Assembly: GCA_963513935.1 (NCBI GenBank)
Contig: OY740774.1
Coordinates: 30,227,673 to 30,291,672 of the forward strand
Length of the DNA: 64,000 bases
Origin: Aphrophora alni
Taxonomy: Eukaryota; Arthropoda; Insecta; Hemiptera; Aphrophoridae
Reading direction: 5' to 3'
Part shown: positions 48,561-64,000 of the stretch, in pieces
Layout: each line of letters begins with the position of its first letter
Numbering within the stretch: the stretch's first letter is position 1
Position numbers and translations under genes: made by a program
Notes under the pieces: generated by a model
What the model was told of the DNA's origin: nothing
Databases searched by the model: none
Seen by the model: the letters and a program-made list of their open reading frames with translations, nothing else

Positions 48561-50199
48561 ACATAAAAAAAAACATCCTAAACATAATGAGCTTTGTAGT
48601 GGATTCCCAAGAGCCATTTGAAATCCGTGAGTAATCATGGAATGACTAATGAGCAGATGGGTATCCACCATTTCCTCAACGACTGGAATGAATAGATACA
48701 CTCCACGGATGGATAGACTTTTACAGCCCTCACTTTATTGGACTTTACTTTAGTTTATTCTTCCTTTCATTGACCTTAAAACACTAATTTAATTAAAGAT
48801 ACAAACTCAGATGACATAACACGCTGCGTGAGTGGTATCTGACTTGTAACTTAAAGTTTCGACTGATTTCATGTTTCCTTGATAACTATATAAGCATTTT
48901 CAAGGAGGTATTGACCTGTTGATGCGGTGAATTTGGGTGTCAAGAGCTTCGATCTATCTTCTTTAGAGACTTTGATCTATTTACCTTGTTCTTCAAAATA
49001 AAAATAACTACATTTTAAAATTGTTTTGACCGTTTATTCGAATTATATTATTAGGAGTTGTGAAACTTCGATTGACTGATACTTTTGATTCATATTTATC
49101 TAAAATTATGGCTACTAAAGCTATTATTGTAGTTTGTTTTTGATTTTCTGAGTTTGTTTTTCATAATTTAGTTTTTAGTGATTAACATCTACGACGAGCG
49201 GCTTAGAGAATTGCTATAGGGACTTTTAGCTCACCTTAACACTCCCTTCGGACTACCACTGTACACAAGTGAGAGTTCAATTGTAGACTTCGCATTATTG
49301 CATTTTATATATTGCTCCCCCGTCTTTATTATTCCAAAGGGTGTAAAGATGGTAAACCACATAAGAATATTACAACGAAATATTAATAATAAATCCAAAA
49401 AACTTATTATTTTTGTCGTAGAAAAGAATATTAATCTCCAAAATTCTTGTTTTAAATTAGAATATCAACAGAATTTTTAAATTGCTTTAAATATTAAAAG
49501 ATATCAAATTTTCTACATATTGACGTTTTAACTAACAATGTGATGTAAGCTACAAACTTGTATACTAAATATATTTTTCCTTTTTCTATTATTATTTTTT
49601 TTTAATACAACCGAGATTCCCCAAAGAAAAGTTGAACTTTATAGCAATAAATATTGTTTTTAATAAAGCAATAAATATTTTACACTAAAATTTTAATTTT
49701 TGTAAGATAATAAAAAATGTTTCCCTAAATAAAATCTTGAACCACTTTGCTAAAAAAATTATTATTTAATTCCAAATTAAAAGGACTTATAACACCAAAG
49801 CTTTATATATTTGCATATTGTTACCATAGCAAACAATTTTTTAAAGTAAGGTTTTGTGCTGACCCGTTGATTGAATATCAAAGTATAAAGATTATAATGG
49901 ATTATTGGAAGAACGTATTTTATAAAGTGCATTTAAAAGCAATAACGTGAAAGTACTAAATACGATGTCCCAGTTGTTGACAACTAGTGTAGTAGACCTT
50001 CTTTCTTAGATAATTTCATATATTAATTAATAGTTCTTGTAAACTCAATGTGGGTAATGTTTAGAGCAGTATAAGACAAAACAATAGACCAAGTTGTAAA
50101 ACAAATAATACACCTACTGTAAACATTAATAACAAACCCCTTACGTGATAAATTAAGAAGTAATTTGTGGCTTACCTTTTATTCTGATTGTATTTAGCT
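48561..50199. other. Gene-free AT-rich stretch
   Basis: No supported gene. Short open runs at 49298 and 49747 have random AT-rich composition. Confidence 0.55.
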
Positions 50200-50800
50200 C
50201 TATAAGGATGAAGGATGACCGGATTGTTATTGTAAAAGCATAACCATTTCATCGTTCTAAAATGATGACCGTAAAGCTATTTCAAAAGTATGACCAAGTT
50301 TCTATTAAATAACTGTGTCTGAATTTCAAAAAGGATGACCGAATTGTTATTCTTAAAGAATGACCATTTCATCGTTCTAAAATGATGACCGTAAAGCTAT
50401 TTCAAAAGTATGACCACATAACATATCTATTAAATAACTATGTCCGCATTTCTAGAAAGATCACCGCATTGTTACTGTAAAAGGATGACCGCGTTGTTAT
50501 TCCAAATGGATGACCTAGTTGTATTTTAAAAGGATGACCCTATTATTATTCTAAAAAGATGACGACATTGTTATTCTAAAAGGATAATGACATTGTTATT
50601 CTAAAAGGATGACCATATAGTTATTCTAAAATGGTCACCGCTTTGTTATTCTAAAAGAATTACAGCACAGTTGTTTTTAAAATATGACGGGGTTTCTATT
50701 TTGAAAATACGACAGTATTTATATTGTAAAAGAATGACCGCTTTGTTATTCGAAAAGTACTACCGCATTGTTGTTCTAAAAGGATAACTGCTTTACTTGA
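50200..50800. repeat. 25-bp minisatellite with 120-bp higher-order copies
   Basis: AAAAGGATGACCGCATTGTTATTCT-like units recur with GATGAC at 50484, 50509, 50534 and 50558 (24-25 bp). In the left half, five units form a block repeated at 120 bp: CATTTCATCGTTCTAAAATG at 50245 and 50365 is followed by identical GATGACCGTAAAGCTATTTC in both. Units decay towards 50800. Confidence 0.85.
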
Positions 50801-51559
50801 AGAAAACTAACATTTATCTCTACTCCTGGTGGACTTCTGTGGCTAGTGACCTAATTTGTAGGAAGAGTAAACCATGATACAAATGTTTATATTTTATTCT
50901 AGCTCTAAAAGAAAATATAGATAAATAAACAGTGTAACTGTTGCTTACTTCGATCTTTTTACAATCGAATAAAACTAAAATGTATTTTAATTCACAAACA
51001 ATATAAAAGTATACCAGAGGTTTTTTTTTGCCTAAGTAAAAACTTTCTTTGTGAAAATAATAGAAAACAGTTCAGATTTAACTTGGAGTTATGTCGTTTG
51101 GCTCATTAAACGTCGTTCATATCGGTTAATGCTTCGTATTGCCAGTCGGAACACCTGCGTCGTGCATTGGAATATTGCAATAACTACACGTTGCTGCTAT
51201 TCTAGGACGGAGAAGAAAGTTTAAACAAACACTGTCAATAAACAGTTCGGCCTAGTTGTGCAAAGAATCGTATTGCTAAATTTAGGAACAATTATTCGAT
51301 CGTAATTGCGTCTCAAACGTTCAGATGAAATTCTTCTTAGGGCGAAAATTTAATAAAATGTTTTTGTGATTGAACGAAAATAATTATTTAGTCTTCATAA
51401 AACTATTGGACACATATTTGTATATTTACAAATGCTGTAAATAGCCTACATCATCTCAAATATATAATCTTGCAATAATAATTCTTTCCTAGAACTACTC
51501 CATTAATTTCTCATATAGTGTCCTCATTTAGGATCTAAATTTAGTGAGTGTAGGCGTGT
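50801..51559. other. Gene-free stretch
   Basis: A patch at 51095-51310 is less AT-rich (GTCGTTTGGCTCATTAAACG, CACCTGCGTCGTGCATTGG) but has no frame or RNA fold I can recognise. Confidence 0.5.
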
Positions 51560-51810
51560 AATTACAGAGGGAATTATTTGATCTACACCTTTTTTTTCAC
51601 GCGGTCTTGGGTTTTATCATTTTTTTCATCTTTCTCATTAGGTCTCTCTTGACCAAATTTTGTTCTTTTTCGATCTAGCGATAATCAAGCTTATGGGGTA
51701 TAAATATATCTGGCGATATAAATATAAAGTATAGGGCCTATTGTTTGTTTAGGGTGGAAATGACCGTGAGGTTTTTCACTTTTAAAACACCAAGGAAAAA
51801 AATAGAAATT
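51560..51810 (-). repeat. Dispersed repeat family B copy
   Basis: Minus strand: AAAAACCTCACGGTCATTTCC, AAATTTTGGTCAAGAGAGAC, CTAATGAGAAAGATGAAAAA, CCCAAGACCGCGTGAAAAA, GGTGTAGATC. An insertion relative to other copies lies between the upstream and downstream halves (about 51680-51745). Confidence 0.6.
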
Positions 51811-56339
<4,529 letters not shown>

Positions 56340-57228
56340 ACCATACAGAATTTAATAGTAGACGCTACACTACCGCCCCAATTATAGGACGTCTACATGA
56401 TAACAAAACAGTTATCCGAGTTGCATCATCTGGCACAAAATTGTATACAAGGTTCTGTAAAGAGTATACGTGGATCATTCGTTCTTGGCATTGAGGCTAC
56501 TAGTAGTTTTGAGTGCAGTGTTGTAGTAGCCTACAGTCATGCACACAGTCTATTTTATGATATAGTACCACGATGTGTTTATACATCGTTTATGGTGGGG
56601 GTAAAAGTAAGGTTTCATCTGAGCGGTGGGTTTAGGATGCGCAGTGGACGAATGCGACGGTAGAGTGGTGGGGGGGACCAAGCGGGCCAGTGTGTCTCGA
56701 GCAGCGGTCGTAGCTACTTCGTCGTAACCTTACCGACACGTGCTATATTCGTGTGTCGCCCATCTTATCGCCGCGCCGTATGTTTCCGTCTTGTGTCTGT
56801 TTATTATAAAGATACTATGTACCGTCCTGTGTGCTCTAAGAAAGTAGTTGCGTCAAAAATCTTGCGTAACCAGTGTTAGGAAGTAGTGGCGAGTGTGTTT
56901 AACTTATGACAAGAGAAGCTGAATTTATGCAGGTGCAAGAACGTGTTCGAAACCTACGGGGTTTTTATTGCATCTTGGTGAATAATTTATGAAGATAATT
57001 AGAAGAATGGCGTAAGAGAATGGATCACTGCAAAAATGTAGAACATCCCTATATAGAATTAAAGCCAGCGATTGATGTCGCCACAGAACAGATTATTGTT
57101 AACTTAAATGAAGAATCATCAGATAGTGATTATCCAGTGAAAGTAACGTAGATAATCCCCAGCGATATTTAAATCGATTGTAACATGAGTGGCATTGAAC
57201 GCATTGTGCCAATATCGGATTACATAAG
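56340..57228 (+). other. CpG-rich patch with candidate first exon
   Basis: From about 56560 to 57000 base composition changes from the AT-rich surroundings to GC- and CpG-rich (for example GCGCAGTGGACGAATGCGACG, CGCCGCGCCG). At 57185 an ATG in AACATGA context opens MSGIERIVPISDYI and runs into an AAG|GTAGGA donor-like site at 57228/57229, as a short first coding exon would. Upstream a decayed frame reads MTREAEFMQVQERVRNLR before stops, and 57020-57151 is a 43-codon frame. It may be a promoter plus 5' UTR of a gene extending right, or an old element. No acceptor or later exon was found. Confidence 0.35.
57020..57151 (+). CDS. Short acidic frame, unknown, possibly relic
   Basis: 43 codons, ATG at 57020 to TAG at 57149-57151. 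Starts MDHCKNVEHPYIELKP, ends with an acidic NEESSDSDYPVKVT tail. The last part is echoed at 60264-60320, where a 20-codon frame contains EETYPVKV with similar flanking bases. That suggests a shared small repeat or element protein start. If real, it would be an upstream frame in the 5' leader of the candidate exon at 57185. Identity unknown. Confidence 0.25.
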   Translation: MDHCKNVEHPYIELKPAIDVATEQIIVNLNEESSDSDYPVKVT

Positions 57229-57639
57229 GTAGGAATAAATAATTAATTTTCTAAGCATGCAGTATTATTTAGGCATTACATACATTTCCTTACAGAGTTT
57301 TCACTGTTGTAACATCCATACTGGTTTAATTGTTATCAACATACAATTACAAAACAAATATTCCAACAAGCAAACAGTAACAAGTACGTTAGTTCTTGGC
57401 TACTCAGTTCCCCTTCCCCCCGCCACCTATCCCCTCTCCAGTTGCCCCTACTCTCCTGTCACGCATCACTGCTCACATGAAACCTGACGGCTTGTACAAC
57501 ATTTGGCTAAGTGCCATGAACGAATTATTCATCTATAGAACACACTCTGACGGATTTTTTGTTCTTGTTATTTAAAAGCGAATCAATTTTCGGTGATCAT
57601 CGAATTATAAAAAATAGAACTTAAAATAAAGATTATAAA
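57229..57639. other. Gene-free stretch with C-rich patch
   Basis: A pyrimidine/C-rich patch at 57405-57475 (CCCCTTCCCCCCGCC). Read in reverse it ends in GTTTCATGTGAGCAGTG, resembling GTTTCATCTGAGCGGTG at 56612. The two might be ends of one ~0.9-kb element, but the similarity is short. Confidence 0.4.
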
Positions 57640-57760
57640 TAAATAAAGGAAAGCTCTTTAATACTCTAATAGCGTCAAGGTCGTCAAGAGAGGAAAGTTT
57701 AAAAGTGAAAAGAAAGATGAAAGAGAGGAATCTAACCCAAGACTACAGGAAAAATAAATA
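57640..57760 (+). repeat. Dispersed repeat family B copy
   Basis: AAAGCTCTTTAATACTCTAA, TAGCGTCAAGGTCGTCAAGAG, AAAGATGAAAGAGAGGAATC, TAACCCAAGACTACAGG. A short central deletion removes the GGAAGTTATCAAGAG part found in other copies. Confidence 0.6.
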
Positions 57761-57959
57761 AAATAAACATTTCTTTTTAACATACCACGTTTTTAAAACG
57801 GGCTAAAAAGTATAAACTATTTATTCATGGCCCATCTACAATTTTGAGTGAGGATTGGTAATGATAGTTAAGGGGGAGTAAATAAATTAAATTACAGTGA
57901 ATCTCATTTCCGATTCACTGAAATTAGCTGGAAATTTATCCGGATTGTCTACTTGTATT

Positions 57960-58490
57960 ATTTACTAGCTGCGCCCCACGTTTTTCTCTCCAAGTATTCC
58001 AAATATAATTATCCATAGCCACTAACAATCCTCCCTCAAAATTTTAGAAGGGTCATGAAAAATTATTTTATACTTATTAGTCCGTTTTAAAAACTTGGTA
58101 TGTTAAAACAAAAAAGTATTTAGTTTATTATTTTCTGTTTTAAGTCTTATGTCCGTGTGAAAGATTTCAATCGGTTTTGTATATATTGATGAGACTCTGA
58201 CAGGGACATATATAAGAAATTAGCTGCAAATGTCTGAAATTCAAAGTATTACCTGTTTTTTATATAAATGTAGAGACAAGAAACCAACTGAATATTGTTT
58301 TGTCATCCAATTCTGACCTATGTTCAAAATCTCAGGTCTCTAGCTTATCGGGAAGTTAGTTTAAACTCGATTGCAAAATTCTACCCGAACAGACAGACAG
58401 ACAGATATAACGGAAACCGAACTAATAAAAACGTGGTAAAAAGGTGTAGATCCAGCCAAGGTCACGGCATTGTCACGCCCTAAGTGAGCC
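57960..58490 (+). repeat. Dispersed-element relic with (CAGA)n near its end
   Basis: Starts CTAGCTGCGCCCCACG and ends with TATCGGGAAGTTAGTTTAAA, CCCGAACAGACAGACAGACA, GATATAACGG and AACTAATAAAAACGTGGTAA. I recall this wording from dispersed repeats of insect genomes, where ACTAGCTG..CCCGCG starts and GACAGACAGACA-containing ends belong to one class of element. The class cannot be set from this copy alone. A CAGA tetranucleotide run lies at about 58389-58405. Confidence 0.5.
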
Positions 58491-59094
58491 TCCTGAATAT
58501 ATTTGACATATTAATACATTGAATAAATCGTTCTTGTAAATACAATGTCGTTACTGCTAAGTTCATTAATAGACAAATAATGAAAAATAAATCATACGGC
58601 AGCTACTGTATACTTGAACAAAACAATTTTACAATTATCAATAATAGAGGTCAATACTTTACTATTGCATTCCTCCATGTATTGTGATTGCGAATTCATT
58701 GTGATCACATTGCGTAGAGCGTATATTTTTTTAAAACTCAACGATAAAATATGGAATACTAATTACTGTATATGAAAACGGGACTCGGTGAGAATTATTT
58801 ATAATTGTAAACGATCCGCTAATTTTTTATATTAATTATAATGAATTTCTACATATGTAAAATTGACGTGATAATTATATAAAATTTTATATAAAAATAA
58901 AGGTAACAAATAAGTGTAACTGTTACGTAAAAAATAATAAAATTTTTTTAAACCAATAAAATACGAAATTTTTTTAATTTATACATTTAGAAAGTAAGTT
59001 CTTCTAAATAGTTAACTTATTAAGAACAGGTTGCATGGTGGTCTAAAGGGGGCAGGAGAGTTTAGATCTCGTAGGGAATGTTTAAGCACGTTTT
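58491..59094. other. Gene-free AT-rich stretch
   Basis: No feature recognised. Confidence 0.55.
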
Positions 59095-59224
59095 CTCTAT
59101 AGAACAAAAACTCCAACACAAGATCTCACAAAAATTACGTTTATTTAATCAAACGCGTTTCAACGACAATGTCGTCATTCTCAGCAGTGATACATGAGCT
59201 ACAATAACAAAACTATAACTAAAC
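59095..59224 (-). repeat. Dispersed repeat family A copy (hairpin + GAAACG end)
   Basis: The cleanest core of the family. Minus strand: GTAGCTCATGTATCACTG, a GACGAC/GUCGUU hairpin with loop AUU, GAAACGCGTTTG, ATTAAATAAACG, TGTGAGATCTTGTGTTGGAG. A three-base insertion (CTG) precedes CTGAGAATGAC relative to the other copies. Confidence 0.7.
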
Positions 59225-59814
59225 CAGCACTGCGCAAACCCACGTTTTCTCTTTTTAACACTATAATGGGTTCCCTCAATCACGGTAACAAATTATTTAG
59301 TTTTGACTCCAAGACACTTTATCGCTTTGCAAAACATCTATAAAGTAGTAAACAAAGTTGTGTGTTTAGTATTGTCAACAAAATTTTAAAAAATGAATTT
59401 CAATTTCATTCTTCATATTATACATCATTGTATTTAATACTTCAGAGAGCAATTATTATTACTAGTCAGTAGGCATACCTTTGAACAGAACAACTTTTTA
59501 GAGTGACCGCTATTTTTAAACCAAAATTTATTTATTGTCAGAACATCGTTTGGACTAGTCACAAAGAAAGCTATATTTAAATTTCATAATGATTTATACT
59601 CCACTTCAAGCGTAACTCGGTAAAAAGATACACACGTTGAAACACATCATTGTCTAGTTTGAGCAGGACCTCACTTTGCTAGTTAAATGAAGACCGATTG
59701 CGCATGTGCGAAGTCTTTTATAATATAGTAATTAGTCGAGACGTTGAGGTTGATACAACTGTGTATTGTAGCAGGACTGTTTGGTTATCATTCATGTTAG
59801 ATCACGTTTAAAAA
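59225..59814. other. Gene-free stretch
   Basis: No gene. CGCATGTGCG at 59700-59710 is a perfect 10-bp palindrome of unknown meaning. Confidence 0.5.
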
Positions 59815-59905
59815 TGAGTTCTTTTGCAGTAGAACCCACAGATGATGACAACTTGTTATCGAAACGTACTTTACAATAATAACTGGAATAAAATAAATAA
59901 TTATT
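59815..59905 (+). repeat. Hairpin + GAAACG element end, third type
   Basis: Plus strand: CACAGATGATGACAACTTG, TTATCGAAACGTAC, followed by AACTGGAATAAAATAAATAA. The hairpin GAUGAC/GUUAUC with loop AACUU lies directly before GAAACG, the same layout as family A but with a different sequence. Confidence 0.45.
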
Positions 59906-62679
59906 ATTGCAAATGTTGTTTAAAAGTTTTTGTTCTTTTAAATGTATTACTGGAATATTCAGTTATTATTATAATATTTATTATCAGTTTGAATTTATTC
60001 TGTTGTTTTTACAATACATTGTAAACCCTTATCTCTGGACGTAGCCAAGACATCTATGTTAACCTCTTGACTCTTAATGTGAAACCTATTCCCCACAGGA
60101 TGAGAAACCCCGCAGTCACTTGACGCTATCATGAGTTCTGGGCTTGAATGTATGTGACACTACTGCGCCGCGAGCTATCGCATTACGCAGTGAAATCACA
60201 TCTCGCTTCTCTACTTAAAGTTTGTTCAGGTTTCTGATATGGAGGGTATAACATTGATTTAATGCCCGCCAGGGACGAAGAAACGTATCCAGTGAAAGTA
60301 TTTTGCATTGATCAATTTTAATTTATCGGATATTATGGAAAAATATTCCATGAGTATTTTTCGTTAGTGGAGGTGGGGAGATTATTTTTAGGATTTAGTA
60401 TGATTTCTCGACACGTTCTGTCTATTTGTTGTACAGAAATTGTAAGAAAACTTTTTAACGTACAATTTTTAATTTGACATATATCTGAACTGAATCTTTT
60501 TGACACTTGAAGAAGATAATTTGAATTGTAATATTTCAAATGTTATACTAATTATTGCACAATTATTTTTCTCACACAGCCACAAAATCAAAAATAATAA
60601 TAATCACTATACCGGTATATCCAAAATTATCTCTACAGCCATATTACATATTATAGGTGAGAAATGGAAGTTTCTCTATTACTGACTGTTTTTCCTTTAT
60701 TTTTGTGAGAATAAATAGTTCCCCTTCTTTAAATAATTTGTTTCTTATTTAAAAATATAATAAATATTTATATATTTTATATGAGCTATAATATCGCTTT
60801 GCTTTTGCCATAAACTCGACCAAATCGAAATTAAAATTTGATTTCAATATGGTTTTAACAACGGCTATCAACGTCCATGCCCTGTTTTGGTAATTAATCC
60901 CAAAACATAATTTTATTTTTCTTGCAATTTGTCATACTGGTCCAGGTACCTAATTTAATCTTCATATTTAACCAAAATTTGAACAACATCAATAGAGGTG
61001 ATTTTTATAACACGTGTCTTTTATAACAGCTCTATAGAATGTTTTTTTCTATTGCTGATAGCTCCCAAACATGCATTTTTAGGCGATGACAATCAATACG
61101 TTTTGTTTGGATCTATAACGACTAGAGTGTTACGCATATTGTAATAAATGTGTGTTTTTTTTTTAATTTATTATCTTTTTCTACCCATTCACAAAACTGT
61201 TTCTTTTACCATTTATACGAGAAGAAGAATAAATGTCTTTATAATTGAGTTTTTATGATGTACATATTACGGAGTAAAGTTAGTATTCAAGTTATTTTAA
61301 CTAAATTATTTCACCAATCATAGTATTGTCTCAACATTATTATTTGTTGACGATTTTTGGAGTTCCTCCATCTTCAAGATCTACTTTATTACTGAATTTT
61401 CCTTTAAGGACTCGAGTATATTAACAGCTTTGCTACGCCATCTCCCACTAGGCTCCGCCATTTGTTGGATTTAATAATTTATTAATTTTTATTTAGCAAG
61501 TTTATGTTTTGGAAAATTAATTTTAATAAATTAACACGTTAATATTATTTTCTCCTTTCATCTTTAGTTTACAAATTTCCTCGTTTTTCATTTATATAAA
61601 CTAAAGATGAATGGTGAAAATATTGATAAAGAACATATTTATAAACAATCAGAAGTAAAGATCTAAAACCTGAAAATGCAAATGAAAAACATATAAGTTA
61701 GTAAATCCATCAAACCAAATAACACGTGCGTCAAAGCCTGGTGGTAGAAGACTTGGTATATCTTTATTTAATTTATAGAGTAACCCTTAACAGACAAATC
61801 ACAACTAAATTAAGTCTCAAACATGTAGGAACTCTAAAATGTTTTGACAAAGATAAATAATAAGACAATGTAAGGATTGGCAGAATATTTTACTCAGATT
61901 AATTACGTCGATCCTAGCAGATATTATGATTATATTAAGTTAGTACTGAAAGGTATCTAGAGTTTAAGTTTGCACTAACTTTTTCTAACCCTAAATTGCA
62001 TTCCTATAAAATCACGTTTTTAAGAACGGAGATTAAGCTTAGTTTACTTATCTTATTTTTGAAACCTAATTTCCTTATTTACAGCGAAGAAAGCTTGGAC
62101 TCTATTTATATACGTAAATATCTTTAAAATTTTAATAATTTGTGATAAAATTGCATCCATAACCACTTATCCTTTAAATAAATACCTAGAAAAACTCAAT
62201 AATGTTTTTGAAACATTAACACAACATATACCTGGATACAGCGATGAATATTATTTTTGATTTTGTAATGAACATGCGAGAGTTTTTACAATGTCTTACG
62301 TAGTTTTTAAAAGTCAAGGGGGGGGATAAAAGTCTACAAGTGGCTATGACAAACTGCATGTAGTTTTGACACCGTGTTACAATTCATATTTAGATTATAT
62401 GTCAATAGTTTGACGTATACTAGATCGTAAAAATATTGCATGTTAGTAAATTTATTTAAAACTTTGTAACCCAGCAACCAATTGGTTTATCTGCTTGTTG
62501 ATAGACAGATTAAGCTCAAAAGATACTTGAAAGTTGGTTGAAAATTACGTAGGATTAAGTGTTAATCAAAAATTAATTTAGTTTTCAACGATTTTCATTA
62601 TTCAGTTTGTTCAGGAGGAAAACTAACCCGCAGAGTTTGACTGTAGTGAGTACAGGCTGGGTAATCAGGAGGGATCGTA
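59906..62679. other. Gene-free AT-rich stretch with one small hairpin
   Basis: A less AT-rich patch at 60040-60270 ends in the EETYPVKV echo of 57020-57151. A 15-bp perfect inverted repeat TTCATCTTTAGTTTA lies at 61557-61571 with its partner at 61597-61611. No gene is supported. Confidence 0.5.
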
Positions 62680-62870
62680 ACTGGATCTAGATTTATTTAC
62701 TTATCCTTTGGTTAGATCCCTCTATTTAAATCAATCAGGTCACTCTTGACCAAATTTTGTTTTTTTCTGACACTAACTACATTAGAGGGGTTAAGATCTT
62801 CATTGTTTCATCCTTTTTTTTTTATAAAGAGACGGTGTCCCAGAGGTTTTTTGATTTAAAAATATAATAA
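62680..62870 (-). repeat. Dispersed repeat family B copy, strongly diverged
   Basis: Minus strand: AAAAAACCTCTGGGACACCG, AAAACAAAATTTGGTCAAGAG, TGACCTGATTGATT, AGGGATCTAACCAAAGGATA. It keeps the order of the family with several insertions. Confidence 0.5.
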
Positions 62871-62886
62871 AAAAAGACGAAAATTA

Positions 62887-62933
62887 TGGTTTGGTTTCGT
62901 TTGGTTTGGTTAGATTTGGTTTGGCCTGGTTTG
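62887..62933. repeat. Imperfect (TTTGG)n pentanucleotide tract
   Basis: GGTTTGGTTTCGTTTGGTTT-type sequence with scattered substitutions, about nine units. The TTTGG unit differs from the TTAGG telomere unit by one base. No function is implied. Confidence 0.85.
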
Positions 62934-63688
62934 ATGGCCCTCTTTAATCATACCACTTTCTTGTCAAATTGTAAAGATAAACTGATATAATAGGTGGGAA
63001 ATGTTTCTTAAAGAAGGAAAAGATTATAAGTAAAGTAATTATTGATTATCACTATTACGTGATAATTACTTCAAGGTCACAAGTACAGTAGTTAAAAACT
63101 GGTTATTGTAATAGTGACTCGTTTGACACTGCTCGTTATGTCTCATTTACACCATACTATTATTGGATGTTTGTATATTTTATCTTATAACGGACTGAAG
63201 TATTTTATTAAAATTTGGCGAAAATACCGTTTTAGAATTTAGCTAGATTTGTACTTTAAAAAATTGATTTAGGTTAGGTTATGTTAGGTCAGTAATCATT
63301 TAGCCGAGATAGTTGTTAAATTAAAAAATAGATTCTTCTAAGTGCCATCGACATGTTTCACTTTTAATTATATCAATGTTAAGGCCACGTTTTATTTGTA
63401 GCTTCCATTTACAATAAAAATGACCACTAGTTCTTCGAGGGCTGATCAGAATTAACATAAGATCAGCTGGTAAATTGAAGCTGGTTCCTATGGCAACACA
63501 GATTGTTTGTTGTTGCAGTAAGTAACAACGTACCTCAATACACAGCAACTTCAATCAACAAGCTAATGCAATAATATTTTTTATTGCTTCATACCACAAA
63601 CATAACATATTAGGTTTGGTTTTAAATGTAAATTTATTAATATTGTTTTACGTGTGTTATTTTATGCTCGAAATAAAAATAGTTCTTA

Positions 63689-63690
<2 letters not shown>
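62934..63690. other. Gene-free stretch
   Basis: TTAGGTTAGGTTATGTTAGG at 63269-63288 is a short telomere-like run. A 77-codon minus-strand open run (63321-63554) is of mixed composition, includes GHFYCKWKLQIKRGLNI, and could be an element relic. No family was recognised. Confidence 0.5.

Positions 63691-63747
<57 letters not shown>
63691..63747 (+). repeat. 57-nt poly(A) tract preceded by AATAAA
   Basis: 57 consecutive A, with AATAAA at 63672-63677, 13 bases upstream: the pattern left by a polyadenylated RNA that was reverse transcribed and inserted on the plus strand. The sequence upstream is not recognised and no target-site duplication was found. A plain homopolymer expansion is the alternative. 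Confidence 0.85.
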
Positions 63748-63748
<1 letters not shown>

Positions 63749-64000
63749 AAACAGTGATTTTTGTTTGGATTTTGATTCTAACTTCAATAGTTTCTTATTC
63801 ATTTTACGTTATTAATCTGGGTGATTTTAGTTTAGTGCTACATTTTTTTTAAAATAGAAACACATACAAAATAGTATATTCTCCTCTCCCTAACTAAGTT
63901 TGTGTATTTAACACTTCATAGCTCATTATGTATTCATAATCGGACCACTCACTTCTGTGCCTTGGAACCGTCCAATACTGTTTCGACTGGCCGCAATTTT
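63748..64000. other. Gene-free end of window
   Basis: AT-rich sequence. No feature recognised up to the window end. Confidence 0.5.

Noticed and set aside
56605..57490. Possible terminal inverted repeats of a ~0.9-kb element (GTTTCATCTGAGC versus its reverse complement)
   Set aside because: Match is only about 17 bases and neither outer boundary nor target-site duplication could be placed.
63616..63852. 78-codon frame with a long Lys run
   Set aside because: The Lys run is the poly(A) tract; flanks have random composition.

Overview
The window is 64 kb of AT-rich, intron-less-looking or intergenic DNA from a eukaryote, most likely an insect or other arthropod. The grounds are interstitial CCTAA/TTAGG runs (the arthropod telomere pentamer), decayed non-LTR and LTR retroelements, a primer-binding site matching the 3' end of an animal-type lysine tRNA, and long microsatellites. 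I find no intact cellular protein gene, no tRNA or rRNA gene, no operon structure and no CRISPR. Nearly every open frame is short and random. The species cannot be named from the sequence.

Layout. Bases 1-1060 are the end of a 95-bp tandem array. 3650-4410 is an 81-bp tandem array bracketed by two ~110-bp direct repeats. 6-18 kb is unique AT-rich DNA sprinkled with small dispersed repeats. It also holds an inverted, exon-like duplication (13.1-14.2 kb), a 305-bp triplication (15.2-15.9 kb), a perfect 266-bp tandem duplication (16.4-16.9 kb) and a 118-bp-arm palindrome (17.2-17.5 kb). 18.3-19.4 kb is a dead LINE. 20-30 kb is mostly featureless, apart from a 79-bp-arm foldback at 28.2-28.4 kb and an (AT)n(GT)n tract.

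The centrepiece is a 105-bp satellite from about 30.06 to 40.40 kb, split by a 3,506-bp insertion at 35,353-38,858. The insertion has TG...CA ends and a perfect 4-bp target-site duplication (ATAC). It carries a 2.6-kb long terminal repeat on the minus strand, a tRNA-Lys primer-binding site, and a gag-like coiled-coil reading frame that runs straight into a truncated second LTR. It is therefore an internally deleted or non-autonomous LTR retrotransposon that landed in the satellite.

From 40.4 to 64 kb there is a ~167-bp tandem array enclosing a telomere-like run (42.6-43.5 kb), a 25-bp minisatellite (50.2-50.8 kb), a long (GA)n tract (52.4 kb), a CpG-rich patch with a possible first exon (56.5-57.2 kb), more dispersed repeats and a 57-nt poly(A) tract (63.7 kb).

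There is no gene pathway to describe. The parts relate to each other as repeats: at least six dispersed families recur in both orientations. One (family B) keeps a common reading frame across copies. Another ends in a hairpin followed by GAAACG, resembling a decayed hammerhead-ribozyme core. The density of unrelated tandem arrays suggests heterochromatin or a repeat-rich intergenic region. All identities were judged by eye, without alignment software or database search.
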